Origin: Hydrogenophilales bacterium
Lineage (GTDB): Bacteria > Pseudomonadota > Gammaproteobacteria > Burkholderiales > Thiobacillaceae
Assembly: GCA_016703155.1 (NCBI GenBank)
Contig: JADJCP010000008.1
Span: 76,369 to 140,368, forward strand
Direction: 5' to 3'
DNA: 64,000 nucleotides
Under the pieces are notes generated by a model. That model made no database searches. It was not told where the DNA came from and was given only the letters and a program-made list of their open reading frames with translations. Position numbers and translations under genes: made by a program. Positions 27,071-35,573 of the stretch are shown here, piece by piece. Each line of letters begins with the position of its first letter. The first letter of the stretch is position 1.

Positions 27071-27093
27071 CCTCAATTTAATTAATTTCTTCA

Positions 27094-28572
27094 ATGATTA
27101 ATCAGTCGGCCGGACACATACAGCAACTCCAGGACGCCACGGCGCTCCTGGGGCAGCGATGCGTCGCGTTTCACCCGAAACTGGTGCATCTCACCGGTCG
27201 AGTGACGGCGGGCCTGATGCTCTCTCAGGCCCTCTACTGGACACGTATCTTGGCCGATCAGCCCACACGCCAGGGATGGTTCTGGAAGACGCGCGATGAC
27301 TGGCGCAACGAAACCGGCCTGACCCGCCGTGAACAGGATAGCGCCAGGCGGGCATTGAAGAGCCTCGGGCTCTGGCAAGAGCGCCTGGTAGGGATGCCCG
27401 CCCGGGTGTGGTACCGCGTCGATTTGGATACGCTTGGCCGGTTTCTGGAGCCCACCTATACCGGATGGGACTGGCGCAATGAACGCGCCGTCTTGCAACT
27501 GTTAGGGCGCCCTTTCCTGTTCTACCGCAGCTTGTCCGACATCTCCGGCGCTGCGACGTCAGCGGTCCTCATGTCGAGTTTGCTGGCCCAGGAACGCGCC
27601 CGTCTCCGTGACGGGCAGACCACTTCGGTTTGGCAGAATTATCGATTCGAGTCACTGCGGCAGTATCTCGGCTTCACCCGCCACGAGCTCGACAGTGCCC
27701 GTTTTCATTTAAGACAGTCGGAAGTGCTGCTGGAACGACGGGTCGGCATGCCCCCTCGGGTTGAATGGCGAGTCAGCCTGGACCGGATGATTGAGCTTCT
27801 TGCGGCGGGTAAACGCCGCCCTGAAGCAGCGCAATTGGAACTGCGCCAATCGGATACCCCCCATGAAACCCGCACAGTTATCCAATTTGCCGGAAACGTA
27901 CCATCCAGTTTGCCGGAAAGCGGCAAACAAGATTGCCGGAAAGCGGCAAACAAGATTGCCGGAAAGCGGCAAACTGATTTTCCGGAAACGTACCAACTGG
28001 ATTTCCAGAATCGTACCAACTGGATTTCCGGAAACGTACCAACAAGGTGGGCGGAATCCGGCAAATCAGATGGGCGGATTCCGGAAGATCCCTATATGTA
28101 TATAACTACAGGGTTTAAAACTACTACACCTGGGCAATCGCCTACGCCAAAGGGCATCACGGCGGATGCAGTCCCGGGGAGTGGGTGGAGTGATTCCTTG
28201 GTGTGGCCAAGAACACTCCGAGTTGAGGAACGGCCGTGGGCGATCAAAGTGCTGTCTGCCGTACCGGCTCACGCTCAAATGCTGCTGGACGAGCTTGCTG
28301 GGCAGATTCACGGCGGCAAGATGATCAAGGTGCCGATGAACTATCTCAATGCCTTGGTGAACCGTGCTATCGCCGGGACGTTCGTGCCGGCTGCCGCGTT
28401 GCGAGAGCAGGCACGCCGGGCCAGGGTACAGGAAGAGCAACGGAATCGTGTCGAGATGGTGCGCACAGCACCGGATGCGCCTGCCGACCGTGCCCAGCAT
28501 GTGGCCACGGGCTTGAATGCTTTGCGAGCCTTCATGGCTGAGAGCATGGGCCAGCGGAGGCTAGGCAAATGA
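27094..28572 (+). CDS. ICE replication initiator-like protein with two winged-helix domains
   Basis: 492 residues in three parts. Residues 1-125 and 130-235 are two copies of a winged-helix module (TRREQDSARRALKSLGL / LVGMPARVWYRV and TRHELDSARFHLRQ / RRVGMPPRVEWRV). Residues 265-330 are encoded by a 23-bp DNA repeat array. The C-terminal 130 residues form a helical domain. Position and architecture fit the STY4528-like replication proteins of this ICE class. No strong ribosome site precedes ATG 27094. Confidence 0.7.
   Translation: MINQSAGHIQQLQDATALLGQRCVAFHPKLVHLTGRVTAGLMLSQALYWTRILADQPTRQGWFWKTRDDWRNETGLTRREQDSARRALKSLGLWQERLVGMPARVWYRVDLDTLGRFLEPTYTGWDWRNERAVLQLLGRPFLFYRSLSDISGAATSAVLMSSLLAQERARLRDGQTTSVWQNYRFESLRQYLGFTRHELDSARFHLRQSEVLLERRVGMPPRVEWRVSLDRMIELLAAGKRRPEAAQLELRQSDTPHETRTVIQFAGNVPSSLPESGKQDCRKAANKIAGKRQTDFPETYQLDFQNRTNWISGNVPTRWAESGKSDGRIPEDPYMYITTGFKTTTPGQSPTPKGITADAVPGSGWSDSLVWPRTLRVEERPWAIKVLSAVPAHAQMLLDELAGQIHGGKMIKVPMNYLNALVNRAIAGTFVPAAALREQARRARVQEEQRNRVEMVRTAPDAPADRAQHVATGLNALRAFMAESMGQRRLGK
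27881..28096 (+). repeat. Nine-unit 23-bp iteron-like array inside the replication gene
   Basis: The core CCGGAA or a one- or two-base variant recurs at 27890, 27913, 27936, 27959, 27982, 28005, 28028, 28051 and 28074, exactly every 23 bases. Two flavours are seen: CCGGAAAGCGGCAAACAA (units 2-4) and CCGGAAACGTACCAACTG (units 5-7). Since 23 is not a multiple of three, the units are read in three frames in turn, so the constraint is on DNA rather than protein. This is the expected form of initiator-binding iterons. Confidence 0.85.
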
Positions 28573-28670
28573 AATTGGAAGCGACGTGGGGTGGCACAGG
28601 GTGTGCCAGTCTGGGAAGCGATGCGGGGGTGGCACAGGGTGTGCCAGTCTGGGAAGCGATGCGGGGGTGA
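28569..28670 (+). CDS. Possible 33-residue peptide over the hairpin repeat
   Basis: Frame starting in an ATGA overlap with the replication gene (MKLEATWGGTGCASLG...). It is built almost entirely from the 38-bp repeat below it, so translation may be incidental. Confidence 0.25.
   Translation: MKLEATWGGTGCASLGSDAGVAQGVPVWEAMRG
28591..28666 (+). repeat. Tandem 38-bp repeat, each with a perfect hairpin
   Basis: Two identical units (28591-28628 and 28629-28666). Each contains TGGCACA-GGG-TGTGCCA, a perfect seven-bp inverted repeat. They lie right after the replication gene and could be a single-strand origin, a regulator site or an attenuator. Confidence 0.75.
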
Positions 28671-28711
28671 TGACCCGCATGTCATGTGGTAATCAATTAA
28701 GGATGAGATGA

Positions 28712-29704
28712 ATGGCTAAGGCAACTTCTTCGGATACTAAGAGGGAAGCACAATTTAATCCCGACGAGGCGCGGCAGATGCTCAAGGAGTTTCTGACCGC
28801 CGATGTGGACGTGCCAGAGACGCATCCGCTCTATCCGCTCTACTTGCAGTTGTTGGCCTGGGAGGAACGCCATGAGGAATTGAAGCGCGAGTACGCCGGC
28901 AAACTCGGGGCGGATAAGGGAATCAGTCGTGATGAGGCGCGATCCATTCTCAGCATGGGTCCATTGGATTCCGATGACGATTACATGTTGGTCCATACCA
29001 TGCAGGCACAGCGCTTGTTCATGGGTAGAGGGCGTGACCCAGAGGGGCGGATAACTCGAATACCGGGTGCCAAAAACGTGGGCTCTGCCTTGCGGAATTT
29101 GTGGCTGTTGTCGGGTCAGGATAACCCCTACGCAGACTGGATGCTGATCCTGTCGGAGCTGGAGTTGGGGGATTTGATTCGTAACTTGCAGAGGGCGGTG
29201 AGTGATGCACGCTCAGAGATCAAAGCCATGGAGGATTCCGGCATCTTTCTATCAATCCTACGTAACAGGAATCCAACCAAGGTTTCTCTTGGTTTTCGAT
29301 CACCGTATGGCTACATGATTTCCAAGTTGGTTATGGAGTTCGACATGTTTATTCGGGTCGTCAAAACGCTGACGGCTAGGAATCTCATTACGGCCGATAG
29401 GGAACGGGTAATGATTAATGAACGGGCACGTCCAATGCGCGCGTCCTTCGACCGTATCTTGAGAAACAATAATGTCTTGCAAGTGCCGGCTTACGCTTCC
29501 CTGACACGGGCAGATATCAAGAATCCCCGATCAAAGGACACGAAAGATCGTGTCTTAGCGCTTGCGGAAATTTGGCCGGGTCTGCCGGCCGAGGTATTGG
29601 ATCGTAGCAAGTTACCCAACAACGCGAAGCCGTTGCGACGTGCCCCTCTTCGTGAAGCGCTGGCGAACGAAATCAAAACCGCAGACGAAGGTGATTTGCT
29701 CTGA
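28712..29704 (+). CDS. PFL_4669-type integrating conjugative element protein
   Basis: 330-residue protein of a family found beside the replication genes of these ICEs. Recognised features are the central LRNLWLLSGQDNPYADWMLI block (near residue 130), a following helical region, and a charged C-terminus. No catalytic motif is visible. It starts at 28712 after AAGGA and precedes DUF3158. Exact role unknown. Confidence 0.7.
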   Translation: MAKATSSDTKREAQFNPDEARQMLKEFLTADVDVPETHPLYPLYLQLLAWEERHEELKREYAGKLGADKGISRDEARSILSMGPLDSDDDYMLVHTMQAQRLFMGRGRDPEGRITRIPGAKNVGSALRNLWLLSGQDNPYADWMLILSELELGDLIRNLQRAVSDARSEIKAMEDSGIFLSILRNRNPTKVSLGFRSPYGYMISKLVMEFDMFIRVVKTLTARNLITADRERVMINERARPMRASFDRILRNNNVLQVPAYASLTRADIKNPRSKDTKDRVLALAEIWPGLPAEVLDRSKLPNNAKPLRRAPLREALANEIKTADEGDLL

Positions 29705-29751
29705 CAGGTAGGTATTGAAAGGGTTGTATTCAGTCGGTAGGAGGTATCGGT

Positions 29752-30255
29752 ATGGCGTTGGGTAGCTTTGGCGTTGGGCTACCGGTTGGTAGTTCAAAGG
29801 GTGTTAAGGGTAAGGGACGCGAGCGCGTGCCCGCGCCTATGGGCGATGGGCAGGCAAATGATTCGACGAGCGATGCCGAGCGCATGGTGCAGTTGTGGAC
29901 TGCCGAGGATGCGGCTGCGGCAATCCAATCCAGTGGCCGCACGGTGATGGCGCTGACCAGGATGCTGCAAGCCATCCATGACGAAATGGCGCAGCTTTGT
30001 CAGAAAACACGGGGCAGCAATGGGGTCGGGTTGCAGTTGACGATTCAACGGCGCACCTCCGGCGCCGTCTCGCTGCGCTGGAAGACATCGAATCAATGCA
30101 CCCTGTCCGCCGAGGCGCTGGCGCAGAGGCTTTCCGCGTTGCCGCCCGATGCACAACGCTGGTATGCGGAACTGGATCAACAAGCTCGCTGGACGAATAC
30201 CAAAGAACGGCTGGTGCGACATGCGCGCCAGGTGATGCGCGATCTCTACGCGTAG
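29752..30255 (+). CDS. DUF3158-family ICE protein
   Basis: 167-residue protein with a helical core (EDAAAAIQSSGRTVMALTRML) and a C-terminal RW-rich segment (AQRWYAELDQQARWTNTKERL). Excellent AGGAGG ribosome site. It sits between the PFL_4669-type gene and ssb, the normal neighbours of DUF3158. Function unknown, probably linked to single-stranded DNA handling by context. Confidence 0.65.
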   Translation: MALGSFGVGLPVGSSKGVKGKGRERVPAPMGDGQANDSTSDAERMVQLWTAEDAAAAIQSSGRTVMALTRMLQAIHDEMAQLCQKTRGSNGVGLQLTIQRRTSGAVSLRWKTSNQCTLSAEALAQRLSALPPDAQRWYAELDQQARWTNTKERLVRHARQVMRDLYA

Positions 30256-30304
30256 AGGACTGAGTAGTTTCTATGACCGTTGTTGACTAGATAGGAGGTT
30301 TGAA

Positions 30305-30700
30305 ATGCCAAATGAATTCCGTGGAACAGGCAACCTGGGCGCTGCGCCTATCCTCAAGCACGTGATGGTGAAGGGGGAGGATCAAGCGGTATGCGAGCTA
30401 CGAGTTTTCTTCGACGAGTACAGCCGCGATGACAAGGGAGAGTTTCAGCAAAGTGGTGGCTTCTGGCTGACCGGTTCGGTATGGGGACGGCGAGCTGAGT
30501 CGACATCCAACCTGTTGCGCAAGGGGGCCCGGGTACGTGTCGAGGGTCGCTTGCGCGAAGAGACCTGGGAGGATAGGGAAACCGGCGAACAGAGAGCCGA
30601 GTTCCGGCTGTCGATTGACGACATCTACCTGGCCCTGTCACGTATCGAGTCGGTGCAATTCCGGGAGAAGGCTGGCGCTGCCGAGGATGTCCCAGCCTAA
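30305..30700 (+). CDS. ssb: Single-stranded DNA-binding protein of the ICE
   Basis: OB-fold protein of 131 residues that would coat ICE single strands during transfer or replication. It begins PNEFRGTGNLGAAPILKH and has the strand GFWLTGSVWGRRAE and VRVEGRLREETWEDRETGE, typical of SSB. The acidic C-terminal tip of host SSB (DDDIPF) is missing and replaced by AGAAEDVPA, as is common in mobile-element SSBs. Strong AGGAGG site before ATG 30305. Confidence 0.85.
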   Translation: MPNEFRGTGNLGAAPILKHVMVKGEDQAVCELRVFFDEYSRDDKGEFQQSGGFWLTGSVWGRRAESTSNLLRKGARVRVEGRLREETWEDRETGEQRAEFRLSIDDIYLALSRIESVQFREKAGAAEDVPA

Positions 30701-30788
30701 TGGGCCAGGAAACATCAAGAGCGGCGAGAAGTAGCCCTGGAACGGCTATTTCCCGCCTGACCATCACTCGACTACAAGGAATCGTGCA

Positions 30789-31184
30789 ATGGCTTTTTGG
30801 AATTATCCCAAGTGCCGTGAAGGGGGAACGGATGCCCTGTCATGAACGAAAAAGCTGCGCAAACATGATCCGTTGTCCGAGGCCGTGGTGTATCGGCTGA
30901 AGCGTGACACGCTGATGGTTCTGGCCAGGATGAATCAAGGCTTGTTTGATCCGGACTTATTGCGCCGCCACATCGTCTTCATTCAACATCAATTGGTGAT
31001 GGCCGCGATCCGCGATCCGGCGATCTCGTCGGAGATTAAAACCGCCCTATTGGCCTTCCAGGACAAGACTGTGCGGGACTCGATTGAAGACCGACGCGGC
31101 GCGAAGCGTCGGGTGCCACGCGAGACAGCCCCGCCTAAACACCAGAATCGAACGCCGCTGTCGATGGTGCGGAATTCCGCATGA
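30789..31184 (+). pseudogene. ICE protein of unknown function with in-frame TGA
   Basis: A 131-codon frame starting MAFWNYPKCREGGTDALS with AAGGA upstream, then TGA at 30843-30845, then TKKLRKHDPLSEAVVYRLKR to the end. The frame either carries a nonsense codon at position 19, or the real gene starts at TTG 30873 (SEAVVYRLKRDTLMVL). The helical body has no known domain. It follows ssb. Confidence 0.5.
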
Positions 31185-31233
31185 AACTCGGGAATGCCCA
31201 GCGCCTGGGCACTTCTTTCCGTGAAGGAGAGAG

Positions 31234-31476
31234 ATGATGCTGTCGCAGAGTCAGGTTCAATCACAGTTGAATGCCTTAGTCATGGATCTGGTGCAGGAGT
31301 CACGCGCCAACCGGAGGGTGGCCGAGGCCTCTTTCGGTCGCTACCGAGTGACGGCCGTCTGCCGTATCAATGGCATCCGTGTGCAGCTATTCGAGGGGGG
31401 TAGTCTGCTCGACGTAGCTTGGCGTCAGGCCGATCCGGATGGGGCGATTGATATTGCCGGCGGAGTAAATCCGTAG
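31234..31476 (+). CDS. Small ICE protein, unknown
   Basis: 80-residue protein with an AAGGAGAG site before paired ATG codons (31234 and 31237). It has an N-terminal helix followed by a beta-rich part (FGRYRVTAVCRINGIRVQLFEGG). No family recognised. Confidence 0.55.
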   Translation: MMLSQSQVQSQLNALVMDLVQESRANRRVAEASFGRYRVTAVCRINGIRVQLFEGGSLLDVAWRQADPDGAIDIAGGVNP

Positions 31477-31507
31477 AAATTTGGCGGTAAAGGATTGTGG
31501 TTGCCTG

Positions 31508-31666
31508 ATGACAAAGGCAGACCAGTTGGTCTGGTCAACTCGGTTTGCTGCCGTTCGGCTTCAGCATTACTGCTTGGCTGCAGCCGACCCGGAGCGGACC
31601 GATGATAGGGTGCGAAGGCTACGGCGGGTAGTGGTAAGGGACGATTTGTTCGCATTCAGACGCTGA
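31508..31666 (+). CDS. Small basic protein, unknown
   Basis: 52-residue frame MTKADQLVWSTRFAAVRLQH with an arginine-rich C-terminus. Ribosome site weak. It lies at the edge of the ICE backbone before the IS remnant. Confidence 0.4.
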   Translation: MTKADQLVWSTRFAAVRLQHYCLAAADPERTDDRVRRLRRVVVRDDLFAFRR

Positions 31667-31748
31667 GTGCCCGTCGTTGGGTAATCCCCCTAAAAACCAC
31701 CGCAATCAGAAGTAGAATTTTCTCCAAACCCGACGAGGAAGTTTTACA

Positions 31749-31789
31749 TGAAGCGATCCAGATTCACCGACAGTCAGATCATTGCCTAG
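31749..31789 (+). pseudogene. IS3-family transposase OrfA remnant
   Basis: Only the first 13 codons remain (MKRSRFTDSQIIA), followed by a stop. This N-terminus is typical of IS3-family OrfA proteins. The remnant marks the junction between the ICE replication module and the glycan cargo. Confidence 0.65.
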
Positions 31790-31914
31790 TGGTTGCCCAG
31801 CTGCGGGAACTCCGCTTGGACATCGAGCGGTGCGTGTTTTATGCCCCTGCCTGATTTGTGAAGTGGGACATCAATGAAGCAGCCTATGCCGACGCTGTGT
31901 AAAATACCCAAGCC

Positions 31915-33192
31915 ATGTCCCATCGTGCGTCATACCCCCTTGTCAGCGTACTGATCCCTGCCTATAACCACGAAGCTTATGTGACCCAGGCGATTAAAAG
32001 CGTTTTGGGTCAGACTTATCCGAATCTTGAACTCATCGTCATTGACGATGCATCTTCGGACGGGACTTGGGCCGCTATTCAGTCGGTATCTGACCCGCGC
32101 TTGCGGGTGCTGCGACACGATATCAACCAGGGCTCACATACCACTCTGAATACGTGCTTGGCCATGGCTCGCGGCGAGTATCTGGCCATCCTTAATTCCG
32201 ATGATGTTTTCATGCCGAAGCGAATCGAGTCTTGCCTGGGTCTGCTGGCCTCTGATCAGGCGGATCTGGTCGGCACCGATATCCGACTGTTGGATCAGGC
32301 GGGAAATAGGTTGAATACGCATTGGTGGTTGGATGCTTTCAGTGCGTTAAAGGCAGTTCATAATTCGCAGGGCGATTGGGTAGCAACGCTTCTCGCTGGC
32401 AATGTTTTCATGACGACGTCGAACTTCGTCTTTGGGCGCACTTGGCTTGAGCAGGTGGGAGCTTTCGGTGACTGGCGATATGTACCGGATTACGAGTGGC
32501 TGCTCCGGGGGTGCGCCCGAGGTTGCCGCCTGGCTTGGCTGGACACGCCGCTTTTGGAGTACCGGCTTCATGAAGGTAATACCATTTCCGAGAGCCCGCT
32601 GAAGGCCAACCAGGAGTGCGCTGCACTGCTACGCCAATACCTGCCTGTGCTAGCGGGCGACTCTGCACTGAGCCAGGTGCGTCTTCAGGCCTTGGTATCG
32701 CAGTGGGCGCGTATAGAAAAGTACATAGTGGAGATCGAGGATGCCCTGCGGCATCATGCTCTTGTGAGTAAGGAAACTGAGTTGTTTGCCCTGATCCGGG
32801 AGCGGGACGCCTGGGTTGCCGAGCGGGATGCCTGGATCGAGCAGCGCGACGGGGCAATTCGCGAGTTGGAGGCAGCCGTCCGGGGCCGGGATGGTTGGGT
32901 GGCCGACCGGGACAGCTGGATAGCCGAGCGGGATGTCTGGATCGAGCAGCGCGACCGGGTCGTCCGCGAGTTGGAGGTGGCCGTCCGGGACCGGGATAGC
33001 TGGGTGGCCGACCGGGACAGCTGGATAGCCGAGCGCGATGCCGTCATTGCTGACCTGGACGTTCGTTTGAGTGTGTGCGAAGTTCAAAATACTCGACTGA
33101 TGCGCAGTCGAGCATATCGGCTGGGTCGCCTGATCACAGCCCCAGCGCGCTGGTTGCAGGCGCTGTTGACTGGAGTTTCGACTAAAACATGA
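31915..33192 (+). CDS. Family 2 glycosyltransferase with repetitive coiled-coil tail
   Basis: 425-residue predicted sugar transferase for surface glycan synthesis. The GT-A domain starts VSVLIPAYNHE, with IDDASSDGTW and the DxD-type ILNSDDVF motif near residue 95. The acceptor region includes PDYEWLLRGC. Residues 280-385 form a coiled coil built on a seven-residue pattern RDxWxAE, repeated in units of about 35 residues. The last 35 residues are basic. It overlaps the next gene by four bases. Confidence 0.85.
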   Translation: MSHRASYPLVSVLIPAYNHEAYVTQAIKSVLGQTYPNLELIVIDDASSDGTWAAIQSVSDPRLRVLRHDINQGSHTTLNTCLAMARGEYLAILNSDDVFMPKRIESCLGLLASDQADLVGTDIRLLDQAGNRLNTHWWLDAFSALKAVHNSQGDWVATLLAGNVFMTTSNFVFGRTWLEQVGAFGDWRYVPDYEWLLRGCARGCRLAWLDTPLLEYRLHEGNTISESPLKANQECAALLRQYLPVLAGDSALSQVRLQALVSQWARIEKYIVEIEDALRHHALVSKETELFALIRERDAWVAERDAWIEQRDGAIRELEAAVRGRDGWVADRDSWIAERDVWIEQRDRVVRELEVAVRDRDSWVADRDSWIAERDAVIADLDVRLSVCEVQNTRLMRSRAYRLGRLITAPARWLQALLTGVSTKT

Positions 33193-35282
33193 AGCGTCCC
33201 CATCGCGTGCTGGACTTTGTATCCCTTCGGGCTTGGCTGGAGGCACGGCTGGGCCAATATGACTGCGTATCCTTCGATGTATTCGATACCCTGCTGGCCC
33301 GATGCATCGAGCCGCCGGACGACCTGCAGCGGCGTGTAGCCCAATTGCTGGCCAGTCGCCTGGGGGATATGAGCGTCGATCACGTGCTGCAATGCCGGCG
33401 TGATGTGGAATGGGAGCTGCGGCGGGCAGCCCTGTTGGAAGGGCAGGACCACGAGTGCCATTTTGATCCCCTGGTGGAAGGCTGGGTGACCCGCTTGACC
33501 GGTAGTCCGGAGCCGGAATTGATTCGTTTCGTCCATGATACGGAGCGGACTTTGGAGACCTTGGCCCTGTTCGCCAAACCCGGTGTGCACGCGTTGCTGG
33601 ACTGGTTGAAGTCCAAGGGCTTAAGGGTGATCGCGGTCTCGGACATGTACCTGAGTCACGACCATGTGATGGCCTTGCTTGAGGATGCCGGATTGGCTGG
33701 GCATGTCGATCAAGCTTACGTGTCTTCAGAATTTGGCCTGGGAAAGTATTCTGGTCGTCTCCATGCCAAGGTGCTGGAACTGGAAGGCCTGGCTCCTGAG
33801 CGAGTGGTGCACGTGGGGGACAATCTGGTTTCGGACATGCGCGCCCCTCTGCAACTGGGCATCCAGGGGCTGTTCCTCGATGAGAAACATGAGCGTTTGC
33901 GACGCAGAAAACAGACCCTTTCCGCCGAAATGGCCCGGGTAGGCGGCATGTGGCCGGGCCGACGCTTTTTCGAGATCGTGGACTTCCGAATGGAGCATGA
34001 TCCCGCCTGCCAGGAGGCCTTCGAGGATTTTTATCATTACTACGGCGCCCACGTGCTGGGCCCGGCCTTTAGTACCTTCCTCATGGGCCTGTTGGAGAAA
34101 TTCAAGGACGTAAAGCCGGAAAAAGTCTTCTTCCTAGCCCGCGATGGTTACCTGTTCGAGAAGCTCTATGCCCGCTGGAGGGAACTGGAGCCCAATGGCA
34201 TGCAGAACTGGCCCGAGCCCGTCTATGTCTATGCATCGCGTCGTGTGGTGGCCTCGGCGTCCGTAGCAGAAGGACTCAGCCCCGATCAGGCTCAGGTGGC
34301 CTTTTACAATCCAAAACAACAAGGTTTGCTATCCGTTCTCAAGACCTTCGGCCTACCAGCGGCAGACTACGAGGAGGCGGCTCGGGAACATGGCCTGGCA
34401 GATATTGCCGAGCCGTTGCATGACTGGCGTGATCCTCGATTTCTGGCCTTTCTCGCCGATGACTCGGTCCAGACACGGATAAAATCCTTCGGCGAGGCCG
34501 CACGGGAGCGCCTGCAAGGCTACTTCGAGCAACATGGATTTTTCGAATGTACTCGGGTCGCACTTGTGGACATAGGCTGGAACGGCACGATCCAAAAGTT
34601 TCTGCGCGACAGCTTCGAGAGTCGTCCGGACTACCCGGATGTCCACGGCTGGTACTTCGCCTTCTTGGGGGCGATTCATGGCGACTTCGGCATGGGTGAC
34701 CGGATCGAGGGACTCATATTGGATGTCCGGAGGGGTGACCCCTACGAACGTGCCGTCATGGATTTTGAGGAAATCTTTGAGCAAGGGGCCCGGTCTGGCG
34801 AAGCAACCACTCTGGGCTATCGAGATGGTGAAGGTGGTCGGGTCGAGCCTGTTCTAAAAGGTGATGATGCGCCGGACAGGCAGGGCGAGCTGGCCTGCAA
34901 TCCTATGATCGATGGTTTCCAGCGGGGCGTCCTGGATCACCTGGGACATTTTCATGCCGCAACAAAACTCACCGGGTATGGTTTCCAGGATATCAAGCCC
35001 TATGTATTGGCGTTGCTGGAACGGGCTGTGGCCTCCCCCACCCAGGAAGAGGTGGAGCACATCACTCGTCTGGTTCATACCGAAGATTTCGGACATGACC
35101 ATACCCTGAGCATCTCCCTGGAGCCGGTACGCTACCTGGACGTGTTCGCCCCCCGCAGTCTATTCCGCAAATTGCGCCATAAACCCTGGAAATTCGCCGC
35201 CTTCGCCCACTTCGGGTGGCGCCTGCCGGCCTGGTTGTTTCGAATGGCCTATTTTCATCTGATCACCAAGCGAGGCTTCTGA
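33189..35282 (+). CDS. Large HAD-superfamily protein of polysaccharide clusters (COG5610-like)
   Basis: 697-residue protein with an N-terminal HAD phosphatase-type domain: nucleophile motif SFDVFDTLLAR near residue 30, AVSDMYLSHD and HVGDNLVSDM near residue 215. A second domain begins near residue 300 (KVFFLARDGYLFEKLY), the pattern seen in the COG5610 group encoded with glycosyltransferases. Substrate unknown. It overlaps the GT2 gene and lies in a run of cell-surface genes. Confidence 0.75.
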   Translation: MKRPHRVLDFVSLRAWLEARLGQYDCVSFDVFDTLLARCIEPPDDLQRRVAQLLASRLGDMSVDHVLQCRRDVEWELRRAALLEGQDHECHFDPLVEGWVTRLTGSPEPELIRFVHDTERTLETLALFAKPGVHALLDWLKSKGLRVIAVSDMYLSHDHVMALLEDAGLAGHVDQAYVSSEFGLGKYSGRLHAKVLELEGLAPERVVHVGDNLVSDMRAPLQLGIQGLFLDEKHERLRRRKQTLSAEMARVGGMWPGRRFFEIVDFRMEHDPACQEAFEDFYHYYGAHVLGPAFSTFLMGLLEKFKDVKPEKVFFLARDGYLFEKLYARWRELEPNGMQNWPEPVYVYASRRVVASASVAEGLSPDQAQVAFYNPKQQGLLSVLKTFGLPAADYEEAAREHGLADIAEPLHDWRDPRFLAFLADDSVQTRIKSFGEAARERLQGYFEQHGFFECTRVALVDIGWNGTIQKFLRDSFESRPDYPDVHGWYFAFLGAIHGDFGMGDRIEGLILDVRRGDPYERAVMDFEEIFEQGARSGEATTLGYRDGEGGRVEPVLKGDDAPDRQGELACNPMIDGFQRGVLDHLGHFHAATKLTGYGFQDIKPYVLALLERAVASPTQEEVEHITRLVHTEDFGHDHTLSISLEPVRYLDVFAPRSLFRKLRHKPWKFAAFAHFGWRLPAWLFRMAYFHLITKRGF

Positions 35283-35488
35283 TGCGCCCCGGTCTCACCC
35301 TGTCGGTCGGCCGAATCTGGTTCCTGAGCCAGGCCATCCGGCTGTATTTCAAACCCGGCATGTCCGGTTTTGCGCCGGGCTTTCGCAATTTATTGATTTA
35401 TGAGTGGAAGCGCTTTTGTCATGCGATATATGATCCAGATCGGCTTCGATTCATCCATAGCTTGCTGTCAGTTCCAACAAAAAAATAA
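35282..35488 (+). CDS. Small protein, unknown
   Basis: 68-residue frame starting in TGATG with the previous stop. Aromatic and basic throughout (SVGRIWFLSQAIRLYFKPG). The coupling makes it credible; no family recognised. An 85-base gap follows before the UbiA-type gene. Confidence 0.45.
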   Translation: MRPGLTLSVGRIWFLSQAIRLYFKPGMSGFAPGFRNLLIYEWKRFCHAIYDPDRLRFIHSLLSVPTKK

Positions 35489-35573
35489 CTTCTGCACGCA
35501 AGAACACCAACTACCGTGAGCAATTAAGATGGTAGGAGTTACACCAACAAAGCCACCGTGATCGCCATAATTC

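Noticed and set aside
27881..28096. CRISPR array at the 23-bp repeats
   Set aside because: The units are contiguous with no spacers and lie inside a coding frame; iterons are the better reading.
24823..30845. TGA read as an amino acid (recoding)
   Set aside because: Many intact genes in the window (hisA, hisE, trxB, mqsR and others) use TGA as the real stop; mutation or error is simpler.
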